From UMGS1649 sp045611765 (GTDB lineage Bacteria > Bacillota > Clostridia > TANB77 > CAG-465): a stretch of DNA of 64,000 nucleotides. Shown here one piece after another: positions 51,338 to 59,079 of the stretch. The number at the start of each line of letters is the position of its first letter. The stretch's first letter is position 1. Below the pieces are notes generated by a model, which saw only the letters and a program-made list of their open reading frames with translations, did no database searches and had not been told where the DNA came from. The DNA lies in NCBI GenBank assembly GCA_045611765.1, contig JAZKXT010000003.1, positions 23,054 to 87,053 of the forward strand, in the 5' to 3' direction. The translations under genes were made by a program, and so were the position numbers.

Positions 51338-51341
51338 AATT

Positions 51342-51370
51342 GGCTGTAAGCAATGCTTGCAGCTTTAATA
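51342..51370. terminator. Hairpin between convergent spoVT and toxin genes
   Basis: A 10-bp stem with G-T pairs (51342-51351 with 51355-51364) with a 3-nt loop and only a short T-rich tail. Confidence 0.5.
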
Positions 51371-51679
51371 TGTAAACATATTATCATATGAGCGTCTACC
51401 ATCGACAAAATAAAGGATTTCAACAACGTTATCAGTTACTTGATAAATTAAATAATATCGTTTAGCAATAGTTATTTTACGAATACGCGAAGTGTCGTTA
51501 GGGAGTAAAAATCTTGGAAAAGCAAAAGGAAAGTTTTTTAATATAGAAGAAACATTAGATATAATAGAAGTAATATAATTAACATATTGTGAGGAAAGAA
51601 TTTGTATATACGATAAGTTTTGATTAAGCATAACTTCAAATTCTTCTGAAGCTATTACAGTATAATTATTCAATGGCAA
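51365..51679 (-). CDS. RelE/ParE-superfamily toxin
   Basis: 104 aa. The fold pattern fits RelE/ParE: SEEFEVMLNQNLSYI helix, then TSRIRKITIAKRYYLIYQVT and VVEILYFVDGRRSYDNMF at the end (the R...Y/L..V..I.YF.DGRR-like strand pair). Such toxins cleave mRNA on ribosomes or poison gyrase. The start is probably TTG at 51679, overlapping the end of the antitoxin gene by 14 bases, with an in-frame TTG 6 bases downstream as an alternative. Translational coupling is expected. Confidence 0.75.
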   Translation of the reverse strand: MPLNNYTVIASEEFEVMLNQNLSYIQILSSQYVNYITSIISNVSSILKNFPFAFPRFLLPNDTSRIRKITIAKRYYLIYQVTDNVVEILYFVDGRRSYDNMFTY

Positions 51680-51851
51680 ATGTCTTTCTTATTCTTTCCA
51701 AACAACTATCTATATCTGTATATCTACCACATCTAATATCTTCACGAGCTCGTTCAATACCAGAACGTATTTCTTCGTAATCAAAAACAAGGCCATCGTC
51801 TTCAGCTACGTATAAATTGTTATCTTTTGTATTTTTACAGTTATAATTCAT
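51666..51851 (-). CDS. Antitoxin of the RelE/ParE pair
   Basis: 61 aa acidic protein: YVAEDDGLVFDYEEIRSGIE, then ERAREDIRCGRYTDIDSCLE. The helix pattern and gene order (antitoxin first, overlapping toxin) fit a type II antitoxin whose C-terminus wraps the toxin. The DNA-binding region is short, so it may be a minimal antitoxin. TGGAGGTG lies before the ATG. Confidence 0.7.
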   Translation of the reverse strand: MNYNCKNTKDNNLYVAEDDGLVFDYEEIRSGIERAREDIRCGRYTDIDSCLERIRKTFAIE

Positions 51852-51900
51852 AATACACCTCCAAAGTTATAAACAAAACCGATAGCGTTTATATAAATAC

Positions 51901-51929
51901 ATTATACATATATTACATTGCATTGTAAA
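51901..51929 (-). promoter_or_regulatory. Promoter and possible operator of the toxin-antitoxin operon
   Basis: On the minus strand: -35 TTTACA (51929-51924), 17-bp spacer, -10 TATAAT (51906-51901). TTACA-N6-TGTAA (51913-51928) is an inverted repeat over the -35 side, a plausible autoregulatory operator. Confidence 0.55.
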
Positions 51930-51984
51930 TACATTCTACAAAATAAGATGAAAAGAAACAAAAATAGACAAAATATAAATAGAG

Positions 51985-52009
51985 AAGAGCGAACTAAATG
52001 TTCGCTCTT
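51985..52009 (-). terminator. Terminator of the Lon-like gene
   Basis: A perfect 10-bp stem AAGAGCGAAC/GTTCGCTCTT (51985-51994 with 52000-52009) lies just past the minus-strand stop codon, with T-rich sequence following on that strand. Confidence 0.75.
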
Positions 52010-52011
52010 TA

Positions 52012-54387
52012 CTATTTTGCATATTCAGAATATTTTTTAAGCTTGTTATAAACTTTTTCGCATATTGTATCTTTTTCAAATCCAGTTCCTTCTTTATATG
52101 TACCATATTTTACACCAGTTAGAATTTCTATACCTTCTTCTATGTGAGATACAGGGTAGATGTGGAACATTCCTTTATCTACAGCTTCTATAATCTCGTG
52201 TTTAAGCATAAGATTCTTAACGTTTTGGTAAGGAATTATAACACCTTGTTCACCAGTTAAACCTTGCATTTTACATACTTCATAAAATCCTTCGATTTTA
52301 TCTGAAACTCCACCTATGGGTTGTATTTCACCTTTTTGGTTAACAGAACCTGTTACAGCAATTCCTTGTTTTATTGGCACTCCAGATAGAGAAGAAAGTA
52401 TTGCATATAATTCAGTAGAAGAAGCAGAGTCTCCGTCAACGCCGTTATATAATTGTTCAAAACAAATACTTGCATTGAAACATAGTGGGAATTCTTGTGC
52501 AAATTTTTCGCCTATATATGCAGAAAGGATATATACACCCTTTGAGTGAGTAGTGCCGCTCATTGCAACTTCGCGTTCAATATTTACAATTCCTTTTCCG
52601 CCCATATATGTGTTTGCTGTAATTCTTACAGGTTTGCCATAAGAAGCGTCTCCTGTATTAAGTATTGTTAGACCATTTATTCTACCAACATCTGCACCTG
52701 AAGTAGATATCATAACAGCGCCTTCTTCAATCATTTTCATAATACCATCATTATATTTACCGTATCTTCTTTTTTTATCCTCGGCAGCAGTTATAACATC
52801 TATTGCGTCTACAGATTTTTTCTCAGCTATTTTTGCAATATGGGCAGATTCTATAATAATATCTGTAACATCAGTTTGCATAGCTGTAAGTTTTGTTTTA
52901 TCTCCGGCACATCTAGAGCTATATTCAATAATTGCTTTAACTGCGTCGCTCTTGAAAGGAAGAAGTTTTTCATTCTTAACAACATAAGCAACATATTCAA
53001 TAGTTCTTCTAATGGTATCAGTGTCTTTATCTATAGAATCATCAAAGTCAGCTTTCATTTTAAATAGTTTTTTAAAGTCTGAATCCAAATTAGATAGTTG
53101 TTGGTATATAGCTTCGCTACCAAATAATACAACTTGACAATCTATAGGAACAGATTCGGGTTTTATGCCTATCATAGTAACAGGAGTAGTCATATCTCTT
53201 GAACTATCTATTGTAAGTTCTGAGTTACGAATAACTCTTTTGAAAGCTTCCCACACAGTCATATTGGTTAAAAGGTCGCGAGCATTAACTAATAGATAGC
53301 CACCATTTGCTTTGTAGAATACGCCAGCTTTAAGCATTGTGTGGTCTGTTTTAACACTGCCCATATAGTTTTCGTATTCTAATTTTCCAAACAAATCGTA
53401 ATATGTTGGGTTGGAGCAGACAACAACCGGCGCGTGATTTAAGTTTTCATTATTTACTATTAAATTTACTTTATATTTTTCCCAAGGTTTAGCATGAGCT
53501 TTCATTTGAGGTGGCATATTTTGCATATTATCTGCTATATTTTTGAATTTTTCAGCATTTTTAACAACATCCTCTTGAACAGAGTATAAAAAATTTTGTA
53601 TTTTCAAGTCGCCTTTATATTTAATTTTCAGGTCATTTATATTCTTAGATACAATATAAGTAACCATATTAGCTTGCCAGCTTTGAACTTTTGCGTTACA
53701 CTCTTTTTCAAGGTTTTCAAGTTTTTGCATTATTTCATGGGTTTCTTGCTGAATCTTTGGTGATTTAGCTTTGAATTCTGCTTTAGCCTTTTCGTCTAAA
53801 GCGTTAAACTCTTTTTCGTTTAACACTTTACCGTTGTAAACAGGTGAGAAGTATATACCATCTGTAGCTGTTCTAATTTTAAAGCCTTGAGCAGTAGTGT
53901 GCTTATCGAAGGTATTTAGAATCTCGTTTTTCTTATCCTCGTATGTTTTAGTAATTATTTTCTTTTCTTTTTCGTAATTATCGGATTCGAAAACTTTAAG
54001 CAAGTCTTTGCGAACGTTAGTAATAAAACGGTTCATATCTTCTTTGAAAGTTCTACCATGACCAGCTTTTAAAAATATTGCAATTGGTTCGTTGGGATTT
54101 TCGAAATTATGAATATAACATACATCATTAGGAACGGGTTTTGTTTTAGATAGCTTGTTTACTATAGATAAAACATAAGGCATTTTACCCATACCTACTT
54201 GTCCACATACATAAAGATTAAAGCCTTTTTGAGGCATTTCGAGAGCCATTTCCACAGTTTCTAATGCTCTTTTTTGGCCAATGATACCGTTATAGGCTGA
54301 AATGTCATTAGTCGTTTTAAAGTTAAACTGTGAAGCGTTTAATTTGAAAGTCAAATCTGAAGATTTTAGTTCTTTTATCTTTTTCAT
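52012..54387 (-). CDS. Lon-like ATP-dependent protease (AAA_32/Lon_C)
   Basis: 791 aa. An N-terminal AAA-type domain with a long coiled insertion (~150-300) leads to a C-terminal Lon protease domain with the Ser-Lys dyad: GVDGDSASSTELYAIL (Ser) and NQKGEIQPIGGVSDKIEGFY (Lys). This is the YcbZ/LonH-like family of Firmicutes, cytosolic, substrates unknown. The P-loop reads CGQVGMGKMPYV: the Thr/Ser after GK is Met, so ATP binding may be altered. AGGAGT precedes the ATG. Confidence 0.88.
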   Translation of the reverse strand: MKKIKELKSSDLTFKLNASQFNFKTTNDISAYNGIIGQKRALETVEMALEMPQKGFNLYVCGQVGMGKMPYVLSIVNKLSKTKPVPNDVCYIHNFENPNEPIAIFLKAGHGRTFKEDMNRFITNVRKDLLKVFESDNYEKEKKIITKTYEDKKNEILNTFDKHTTAQGFKIRTATDGIYFSPVYNGKVLNEKEFNALDEKAKAEFKAKSPKIQQETHEIMQKLENLEKECNAKVQSWQANMVTYIVSKNINDLKIKYKGDLKIQNFLYSVQEDVVKNAEKFKNIADNMQNMPPQMKAHAKPWEKYKVNLIVNNENLNHAPVVVCSNPTYYDLFGKLEYENYMGSVKTDHTMLKAGVFYKANGGYLLVNARDLLTNMTVWEAFKRVIRNSELTIDSSRDMTTPVTMIGIKPESVPIDCQVVLFGSEAIYQQLSNLDSDFKKLFKMKADFDDSIDKDTDTIRRTIEYVAYVVKNEKLLPFKSDAVKAIIEYSSRCAGDKTKLTAMQTDVTDIIIESAHIAKIAEKKSVDAIDVITAAEDKKRRYGKYNDGIMKMIEEGAVMISTSGADVGRINGLTILNTGDASYGKPVRITANTYMGGKGIVNIEREVAMSGTTHSKGVYILSAYIGEKFAQEFPLCFNASICFEQLYNGVDGDSASSTELYAILSSLSGVPIKQGIAVTGSVNQKGEIQPIGGVSDKIEGFYEVCKMQGLTGEQGVIIPYQNVKNLMLKHEIIEAVDKGMFHIYPVSHIEEGIEILTGVKYGTYKEGTGFEKDTICEKVYNKLKKYSEYAK

Positions 54388-54440
54388 AAGTACTCCTAAT
54401 ATATTTTTTGCTTCATTTGTTGCTACATTTTTATATGTTA

Positions 54441-54469
54441 TTTATACATCAAAATATATAAATTTTCAA
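54441..54469 (-). promoter_or_regulatory. Promoter of the Lon-like gene
   Basis: On the minus strand: -35 TTGAAA (54469-54464), 17-bp spacer, -10 TATAAA (54446-54441). Confidence 0.65.
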
Positions 54470-54546
54470 GGAATTTTGTATAAAAGATAAATTTAAATAT
54501 TATATATACACAACTGAAACATAACAGCAAAATAAAAGCAATAAAT

Positions 54547-54576
54547 TTGACATAATAGTAGACGATATGTTATAAT
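54547..54576 (+). promoter_or_regulatory. Strong promoter of the gene at 54624
   Basis: Consensus -35 TTGACA (54547-54552), 18-bp spacer, consensus -10 TATAAT (54571-54576). Confidence 0.75.
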
Positions 54577-54623
54577 ATAAAGGCTATAAAGCAAAATTCT
54601 ATTTTAAATAAAGGAGAAGGTAA

Positions 54624-55037
54624 ATGTTAGAGCTGATTCACATGCGTGAGAGGTTGGAAGAGCATCGGAAATGTCTGAAGAAAAAAGATGAAATTGCCGT
54701 TAAAAAGGCTATAAGACGACTCCAATGTCAAACAAGAAAAGACAAGTTCTTCACGCGAAAATTATTTGACGTCTATGCGGAGTACAAAGTAAAGATCCCG
54801 AATATTGTGGAAGTTTTAAAAGAATACGTGGATAATCCTGTAGTTGAACAGATACTTGGAGCTAAGTTTAATTTAGTACAGATGTACGATGTGCTCTATG
54901 ATACTACATTTGTGGGAATGCTTATGTGCAACAATCTGTTTTATCGCGTATTCAATTTAGGAAGTGAATCATCGGGGCAATTAAAACTTAGAGTTTATAT
55001 TTCTATTTTGAACTATGCCAAATATGCCAGAAAGTAA
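54624..55037 (+). CDS. Hypothetical protein with atypical codon use
   Basis: 137 aa, not recognised. Basic N-terminal half, probably helical (MRERLEEHRKCLKKKDEIAV, KKAIRRLQCQTRKDKFFTRK). The C-terminal half is more hydrophobic (QMYDVLYDTTFVGMLMCNNL). No signal peptide. Codons such as CGT, CGG, CTC and ATC are more frequent than in neighbours, which suggests a different origin or strong selection. It has a consensus promoter, AAGGAGAAGG ribosome site and its own terminator, so it is probably well expressed. Confidence 0.55.
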   Translation: MLELIHMRERLEEHRKCLKKKDEIAVKKAIRRLQCQTRKDKFFTRKLFDVYAEYKVKIPNIVEVLKEYVDNPVVEQILGAKFNLVQMYDVLYDTTFVGMLMCNNLFYRVFNLGSESSGQLKLRVYISILNYAKYARK

Positions 55038-55045
55038 GTAATTAA

Positions 55046-55073
55046 AAAGAGGTGTGATAATTCACACCTCTTT
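55046..55073. terminator. Bidirectional terminator
   Basis: A perfect 12-bp stem (55046-55057 with 55062-55073), loop TAAT, with T-run on the + side. It serves 54624 (+) and rimI (-). Confidence 0.85.
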
Positions 55074-55502
55074 CTTGTATATGTATGCATCTTCGTTAGT
55101 ATCTGTGTAGTAATTTTTGCGAGTGCTAATTACCTTAAAACCCATTTTTTCATAAAAATTGATAGCAGATAAGTTAGTAGTTCTGACCTCTAGAAACACA
55201 TCGGAAATATTTAAATCATTGCATATAGCAAATAATTTATTTAGTAGCAAAGTTGCAATGTTTTGACGCCTAAAATCTTTTAGTACAGCAATAGCAAGTA
55301 AGTCAAAGTGGTCTACTAAAAGTTCAGCAGCCAAATATCCAACAATAGTATTATCTAATTTTGCTACAAAGTAATAATATGTATCTTTATTTAAAGAAGA
55401 GGAGAGCAATATGGGGGATAGAATTGAATGTTCAAGATTATACTCAATATTTATAATGTTGTCCAAATCTTGAGAACTGGCTCTTTCGATAGTCATATTC
55501 AT
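55062..55502 (-). CDS. rimI: Ribosomal protein S18 alanine N-acetyltransferase-like
   Basis: 146 aa GNAT acetyltransferase. The acetyl-CoA loop is LKDFRRQNIATLLLNKLF, followed by VFLEVRTTNLSAINFYEKMG, the RimI-type strand. Its position directly after tsaB is the classical bacterial context for rimI. AT-rich, GAGGGTGA ribosome site inside the end of tsaB. Confidence 0.85.
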   Translation of the reverse strand: MNMTIERASSQDLDNIINIEYNLEHSILSPILLSSSLNKDTYYYFVAKLDNTIVGYLAAELLVDHFDLLAIAVLKDFRRQNIATLLLNKLFAICNDLNISDVFLEVRTTNLSAINFYEKMGFKVISTRKNYYTDTNEDAYIYKKEV

Positions 55503-55504
55503 AG

Positions 55505-56164
55505 TTATTCACCCTCACTAGTTCTTTCAGCTTCACTTTTTCTGTAATATTTGGCATCAAGTGTAAGATAATCAAAAAGGTCTGCAGTCATATCGAGTGC
55601 GAATATGTTTGTTAAATCTAAATCGGCAATTGTAACATTGGTCAAATTAACATTAGTGTTATTATCTATTACAATTATCAAATCTTCCAAATTCATATTG
55701 TTTGTTTTAGCAATAACATCGTTTGCATAATCATTACCTGCAAAATCCGTTGAGGACAATTTGCCGTCGCTGTATTTATACAGATTGTAATATACTCTTT
55801 GGTTTCTTGCGTCCATTAAGGAAAGTACATATTTTGGTGTGAATGCACATTTCTTAATCCCATCTATTGCTAGAAGAGTTAAACTTGTGGTGCCAAATAT
55901 TTTTTTGTTTGTAACTTTAGCTATTGCTTTTATGCTAGCAATTCCTATACGAACACCTGTAAATGAGCCAGGTCCCAAGGTAATTGCAAATAAGTCAATA
56001 TCCTTAAGAGAAGTATTGCAAGCGCTTAAAACTTCGTCTAAAAGTGGAAGAAGCTTTTCGGAATGCGTTATTTCATTGTCTATTTGTGAAAAATATATTT
56101 GATCATTATATTTTAATGCAACACCAGCTTTTTTTGTTGTTGTATCTATTGCAAGAATTTTCAT
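55505..56164 (-). CDS. tsaB: tRNA threonylcarbamoyladenosine biosynthesis protein TsaB
   Basis: 219 aa ASKHA-fold partner of TsaD in making t6A37 of tRNAs. The N-terminus KILAIDTTTKKAGVAL and the central ITLGPGSFTGVRIGIASIKA are diagnostic. Between tsaE and rimI with 2-base gaps: one operon. tsaD is not in the window. Confidence 0.93.
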   Translation of the reverse strand: MKILAIDTTTKKAGVALKYNDQIYFSQIDNEITHSEKLLPLLDEVLSACNTSLKDIDLFAITLGPGSFTGVRIGIASIKAIAKVTNKKIFGTTSLTLLAIDGIKKCAFTPKYVLSLMDARNQRVYYNLYKYSDGKLSSTDFAGNDYANDVIAKTNNMNLEDLIIVIDNNTNVNLTNVTIADLDLTNIFALDMTADLFDYLTLDAKYYRKSEAERTSEGE

Positions 56165-56166
56165 AG

Positions 56167-56604
56167 TTATATATCTCCTTTAATTGTTATAACACGTTCA
56201 TTTTCATTTTCTGTGCTTTCTATTGTTACATATATAGTATAAGGGGGCAAGATATCTTGAATAATTTCTCCCCATTCTATAATGCATAGGCCAGAATTAA
56301 AATAATCTGTTCCTATAGAATCTTCGAAATCTGAAGAATCATTTAATCTATACACGTCAAAGTGAAATATTTTTTGTGCTATATCTACATTTAATTTAGG
56401 TGTATATTCATTTACTATTGTAAAAGTTGGACTTGACACTTCGTTTTGTATTCCAAAATATTTAGCGAGTCCGCGCATAAATCTAGTTTTACCTGTACCT
56501 AAGTCGCCAGTTAAAACAACAATTGAATTGTTATTTAAATTTTTTGCTATTTCAAAAGCTAATTGTTCTGTTTCTTGTTCAGAATGTGTTATATATGTTT
56601 CCAT
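56167..56604 (-). CDS. tsaE: tRNA threonylcarbamoyladenosine biosynthesis ATPase TsaE
   Basis: 145 aa ATPase that energises TsaBD. Walker A VVLTGDLGTGKTRFMRGLA, then SPTFTIVNEY and HFDVYRL and CIIEWGE. The start is ATG 56604 with GGTGA upstream; GTG 56616 is an alternative. First gene of the minus-strand t6A operon. Confidence 0.93.
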   Translation of the reverse strand: METYITHSEQETEQLAFEIAKNLNNNSIVVLTGDLGTGKTRFMRGLAKYFGIQNEVSSPTFTIVNEYTPKLNVDIAQKIFHFDVYRLNDSSDFEDSIGTDYFNSGLCIIEWGEIIQDILPPYTIYVTIESTENENERVITIKGDI

Positions 56605-56938
56605 TAAATTCACCATACATATTATACAATTGTTGACGAAAAAAGTAAATAAAAAGCGAAAATAAAAGGATTTTTTGAAAAAAATTTAAAGAAACTTCAA
56701 AGTGTACATAATAATCAGAGGCCAATAACAATATAATACTGAGAAATGCAGGTGCTATACGGACAGAAAGAGGTAGAAGATGGCCAATACCAAATAATAT
56801 TACGAAGCTATTAAATAATTATGGAAACAAAATATGTCACGTCACAAAAAACTCGAAAAAAGTTGAAAAAAAGGTGTTGACTTTTTGCCCGACATGAAGT
56901 ATAACATAGGTGTAATCTTATTGTAGGAGGTAAGAAAA
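56605..56938. other. Intergenic region between tsaE and hup
   Basis: About 330 bases without a supported gene. 56605-56700 is plain A/T-rich DNA. From ~56712 to 56866 the sequence is of more coding-like composition (an open frame including RNAGAIRTERGRRWPIPNN) with no start or ribosome site; GGCCAATA occurs twice. The hup promoter occupies the end. I cannot assign the middle part. Confidence 0.5.
56877..56905 (+). promoter_or_regulatory. Promoter of hup
   Basis: -35 TTGACT (56877-56882), 17-bp spacer, -10 TATAAC (56900-56905). Confidence 0.7.
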
Positions 56939-57214
56939 ATGAATAAAGGAGAACTTATTGCAAAAATAGCTGAAGAAAGCAAATTAACAAAAAAAGCTGC
57001 TGAAGCTGCATTAGACGCTTTCATGTCTTCAGTTGAAGGTGCTCTAGCTAAAGGAGAAAAAGTTCAATTAGTTGGATTTGGTACTTTCGAAGTTAGACAA
57101 AGAGCTGCAAGAAAAGGAAGAAATCCTCAAACTAAAGCAGAAATAAAAATACCTGCTTCTAAAGCTCCAGTTTTCAAAGCTGGTAAAGCTCTTAAAGAAA
57201 CTGTTAACAAATAG
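56939..57214 (+). CDS. hup: DNA-binding protein HU
   Basis: 91 aa nucleoid protein. It begins MNKGELIAKIAEESKLTKKA. The arm GTFEVRQRAARKGRNPQT is the DNA-bending beta-ribbon signature, and IPASKAPVFKAGKALKETVN closes the protein. TAGGAGG precedes the ATG. Monocistronic. Confidence 0.97.
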   Translation: MNKGELIAKIAEESKLTKKAAEAALDAFMSSVEGALAKGEKVQLVGFGTFEVRQRAARKGRNPQTKAEIKIPASKAPVFKAGKALKETVNK

Positions 57215-57219
57215 TTTTG

Positions 57220-57248
57220 AAAAATACCCGTTAAGGGTATTTTTTTTA
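57220..57248 (+). terminator. Terminator after hup
   Basis: A 10-bp stem AAAAATACCC/GGGTATTTTT (57220-57229 with 57235-57244) then T-run. Confidence 0.85.
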
Positions 57249-57267
57249 TACCATATTATGGTATAAT
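57246..57267. promoter_or_regulatory. Perfect palindrome overlapping an extended -10
   Basis: TTATACCATA (57246-57255), one base, TATGGTATAA (57257-57266). The right half contains TGGTATAAT (57259-57267), an extended -10 (TGnTATAAT) for the gene at 57369. A dimeric repressor could bind here; part also overlaps the hup terminator T-run. Confidence 0.45.
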
Positions 57268-57368
57268 ATGTTAGTACAAATTAAATATGCTAGAAATAAT
57301 TTTCGGTGTGGGTGAATAGATAACTATTATTTAATAGTAATCAATATAAAGCAAAGGAGAAAATAAAA

Positions 57369-57572
57369 ATGGAAGGATTTAAAAACCCAAAAGCGATCGA
57401 ACTATTAAATCGGGCAAGAGAAATGGAGGACTATGCTCACAGAGGCGCAAATATTGATTCTATGATTGAAAATCAATTTAAGGGATTAATGGAAGAAGCA
57501 AAAAGAACCAGAGAATTAGCAATTGCTATAGAAAACGGTTTGATTTTTGAAGATGAACTAAAAGACGTGTGA
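57369..57572 (+). CDS. Small acidic hypothetical protein
   Basis: 67 aa, not recognised, helical and charged: EGFKNPKAIELLNRAREMED, GLMEEAKRTRELAIAIENGL. Resembles short, soluble helical-bundle proteins; no motif. AAAGGAG precedes the ATG. Its 3' end forms the left arm of a terminator-like hairpin. Confidence 0.6.
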   Translation: MEGFKNPKAIELLNRAREMEDYAHRGANIDSMIENQFKGLMEEAKRTRELAIAIENGLIFEDELKDV

Positions 57573-57592
57573 AAACGCGTCTTTTAGTTTGC
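57556..57592 (+). terminator. Terminator overlapping the end of the gene at 57369
   Basis: A perfect 12-bp stem AACTAAAAGACG/CGTCTTTTAGTT (57556-57567 with 57578-57589). The T-run is short (TT T), so efficiency is uncertain. Confidence 0.6.
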
Positions 57593-57600
57593 CTAAAACG

Positions 57601-57628
57601 TTGAAAAAATAGCATTTTATGGTATAAT
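57601..57628 (+). promoter_or_regulatory. Promoter of the M18 aminopeptidase gene
   Basis: -35 TTGAAA (57601-57606), 16-bp spacer, -10 TATAAT (57623-57628) within TGGTATAAT, an extended -10 shared with the upstream promoter. Confidence 0.65.
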
Positions 57629-57667
57629 ATTTGTGTCTTTAAAAAATAATATATATTAGGTGATAAA

Positions 57668-59053
57668 ATGAAGTATGAAAAGAAAAATGTTTTTGAACAA
57701 ACAAACAAGTATGAACAAGAAAATATGTACAAATATGTAGATGAATATATTAAATTTTTAGACTACGCAAAAACAGAATATAAATGTGTGGAATATATTA
57801 TACGAGAATTGGAACAAGCAGGTTTTGCAGATGTATCTAAAAAGGAGAATTTAAGCGTTGGAGATAAGGTATATTATATAAACAAGGAACGTTCTCTTTT
57901 TGCGGCAGTTATTGGTAAAAACGACATTGCTCAAGGTTTAAACATAATAGGGTCACATATTGACAGTCCTCGTCTAGATACTAAACCTATGCCTTTGTTT
58001 GAAAAGCAAGGATTGGCGCTCATGAAAACACAATATTATGGTGGAATAAAGAAATATCAATGGCTTGCTATTCCTCTTGCTATGTATGGAAAAGTATATA
58101 ACTCTAAAGGAGAAGAAATAGATGTTGTGTTAGGTGAAGCATCAGATGATTTTACTTTTGTTATAACTGACCTTTTGCCGCATTTAGGACGTGAAGAACA
58201 AGAGAAAAAAGCATCAGATTTTATAGATCCAGAAAATTTAAATGTAGTTGTAGGTTCGATTCCAGATAATGATGAAAAAGAATATAAAATAAAGGCAAAA
58301 ATATTAAAAGAATTAAACAAAAAATATGGAATAAATGAAATAGATTTCGCAAGAAGTGATATTAGATTTGTACCAAGTTTTAACGCAAAATATGTAGGCT
58401 TAGACAAAGGTCTTGTTGCAGGTTATGGACATGATGACAGAGTGTGTGCGTATGCAACAATAGCAGCATTAATTAATAGTGTAAGTGAAGATAAAATATT
58501 AGACAAAACAGCAGTTGCTGTTATAGTAGATAAAGAAGAAATAGGAAGCGAAGGAAATACTTCAATGAGTTCAGACGCATTTGATTTGTTTATCAGTAAG
58601 TTATTAAGGCTTAAAGGCGAAGAGTCAAACATTGAAACTCTACTAGAGACGTTTAATAATTCTTATATGCTTTCTGCAGACGTGTCTGCTGCGGTAGACC
58701 CAATGCACGATCATTTAAGCGATGTGCAAAATGGCAATATAATAGGATGTGGGTTATCCATCGAAAAATATACAGGTAGCGGGGGCAAATATTCGGCAAA
58801 TGATGCAAGCGCTAAATTCATGAACAAGGTTATGACAATATTAGATAAGGCAAACGTTGTATATCAAATGGGGACGTTAGGCAAAATTGGAAAAGGTGGT
58901 GGAGGAACTATTGCTTACATTTTGGCTAACAAAGGTATAGAGGTAGTAGACTGTGGCACTGCGCTTTTATCTATGCATTCTCCATATGAGCTTGCAAGTG
59001 TTGGAGATATTTATATGACATATAAAGGGTATAAAGCTTTTTTCAATAGTTAG
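57668..59053 (+). CDS. apeA: M18-family aminopeptidase
   Basis: 461 aa binuclear zinc aminopeptidase (aspartyl aminopeptidase type), cytosolic, releasing N-terminal residues from peptides. Metal and catalytic motifs: GSHIDSPRLDTKPMPLFEK (His/Asp), AGYGHDDRVCAYATIAAL (zinc-bridging Asp), VDKEEIGSEGN (catalytic Glu), SADVSAAVDP and a C-terminal SMHSPYELAS His ligand. Start ATG 57668 follows AGGTGA. rodA follows. Confidence 0.93.
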   Translation: MKYEKKNVFEQTNKYEQENMYKYVDEYIKFLDYAKTEYKCVEYIIRELEQAGFADVSKKENLSVGDKVYYINKERSLFAAVIGKNDIAQGLNIIGSHIDSPRLDTKPMPLFEKQGLALMKTQYYGGIKKYQWLAIPLAMYGKVYNSKGEEIDVVLGEASDDFTFVITDLLPHLGREEQEKKASDFIDPENLNVVVGSIPDNDEKEYKIKAKILKELNKKYGINEIDFARSDIRFVPSFNAKYVGLDKGLVAGYGHDDRVCAYATIAALINSVSEDKILDKTAVAVIVDKEEIGSEGNTSMSSDAFDLFISKLLRLKGEESNIETLLETFNNSYMLSADVSAAVDPMHDHLSDVQNGNIIGCGLSIEKYTGSGGKYSANDASAKFMNKVMTILDKANVVYQMGTLGKIGKGGGGTIAYILANKGIEVVDCGTALLSMHSPYELASVGDIYMTYKGYKAFFNS

Positions 59054-59079
59054 TAGATAAAAATATATAAGGGGGATTT

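Noticed and set aside
51365..51851. Toxin-antitoxin pair as part of a mobile island
   Set aside because: The pair is compact between core genes with no repeats or recombinase nearby; island status is unsupported.
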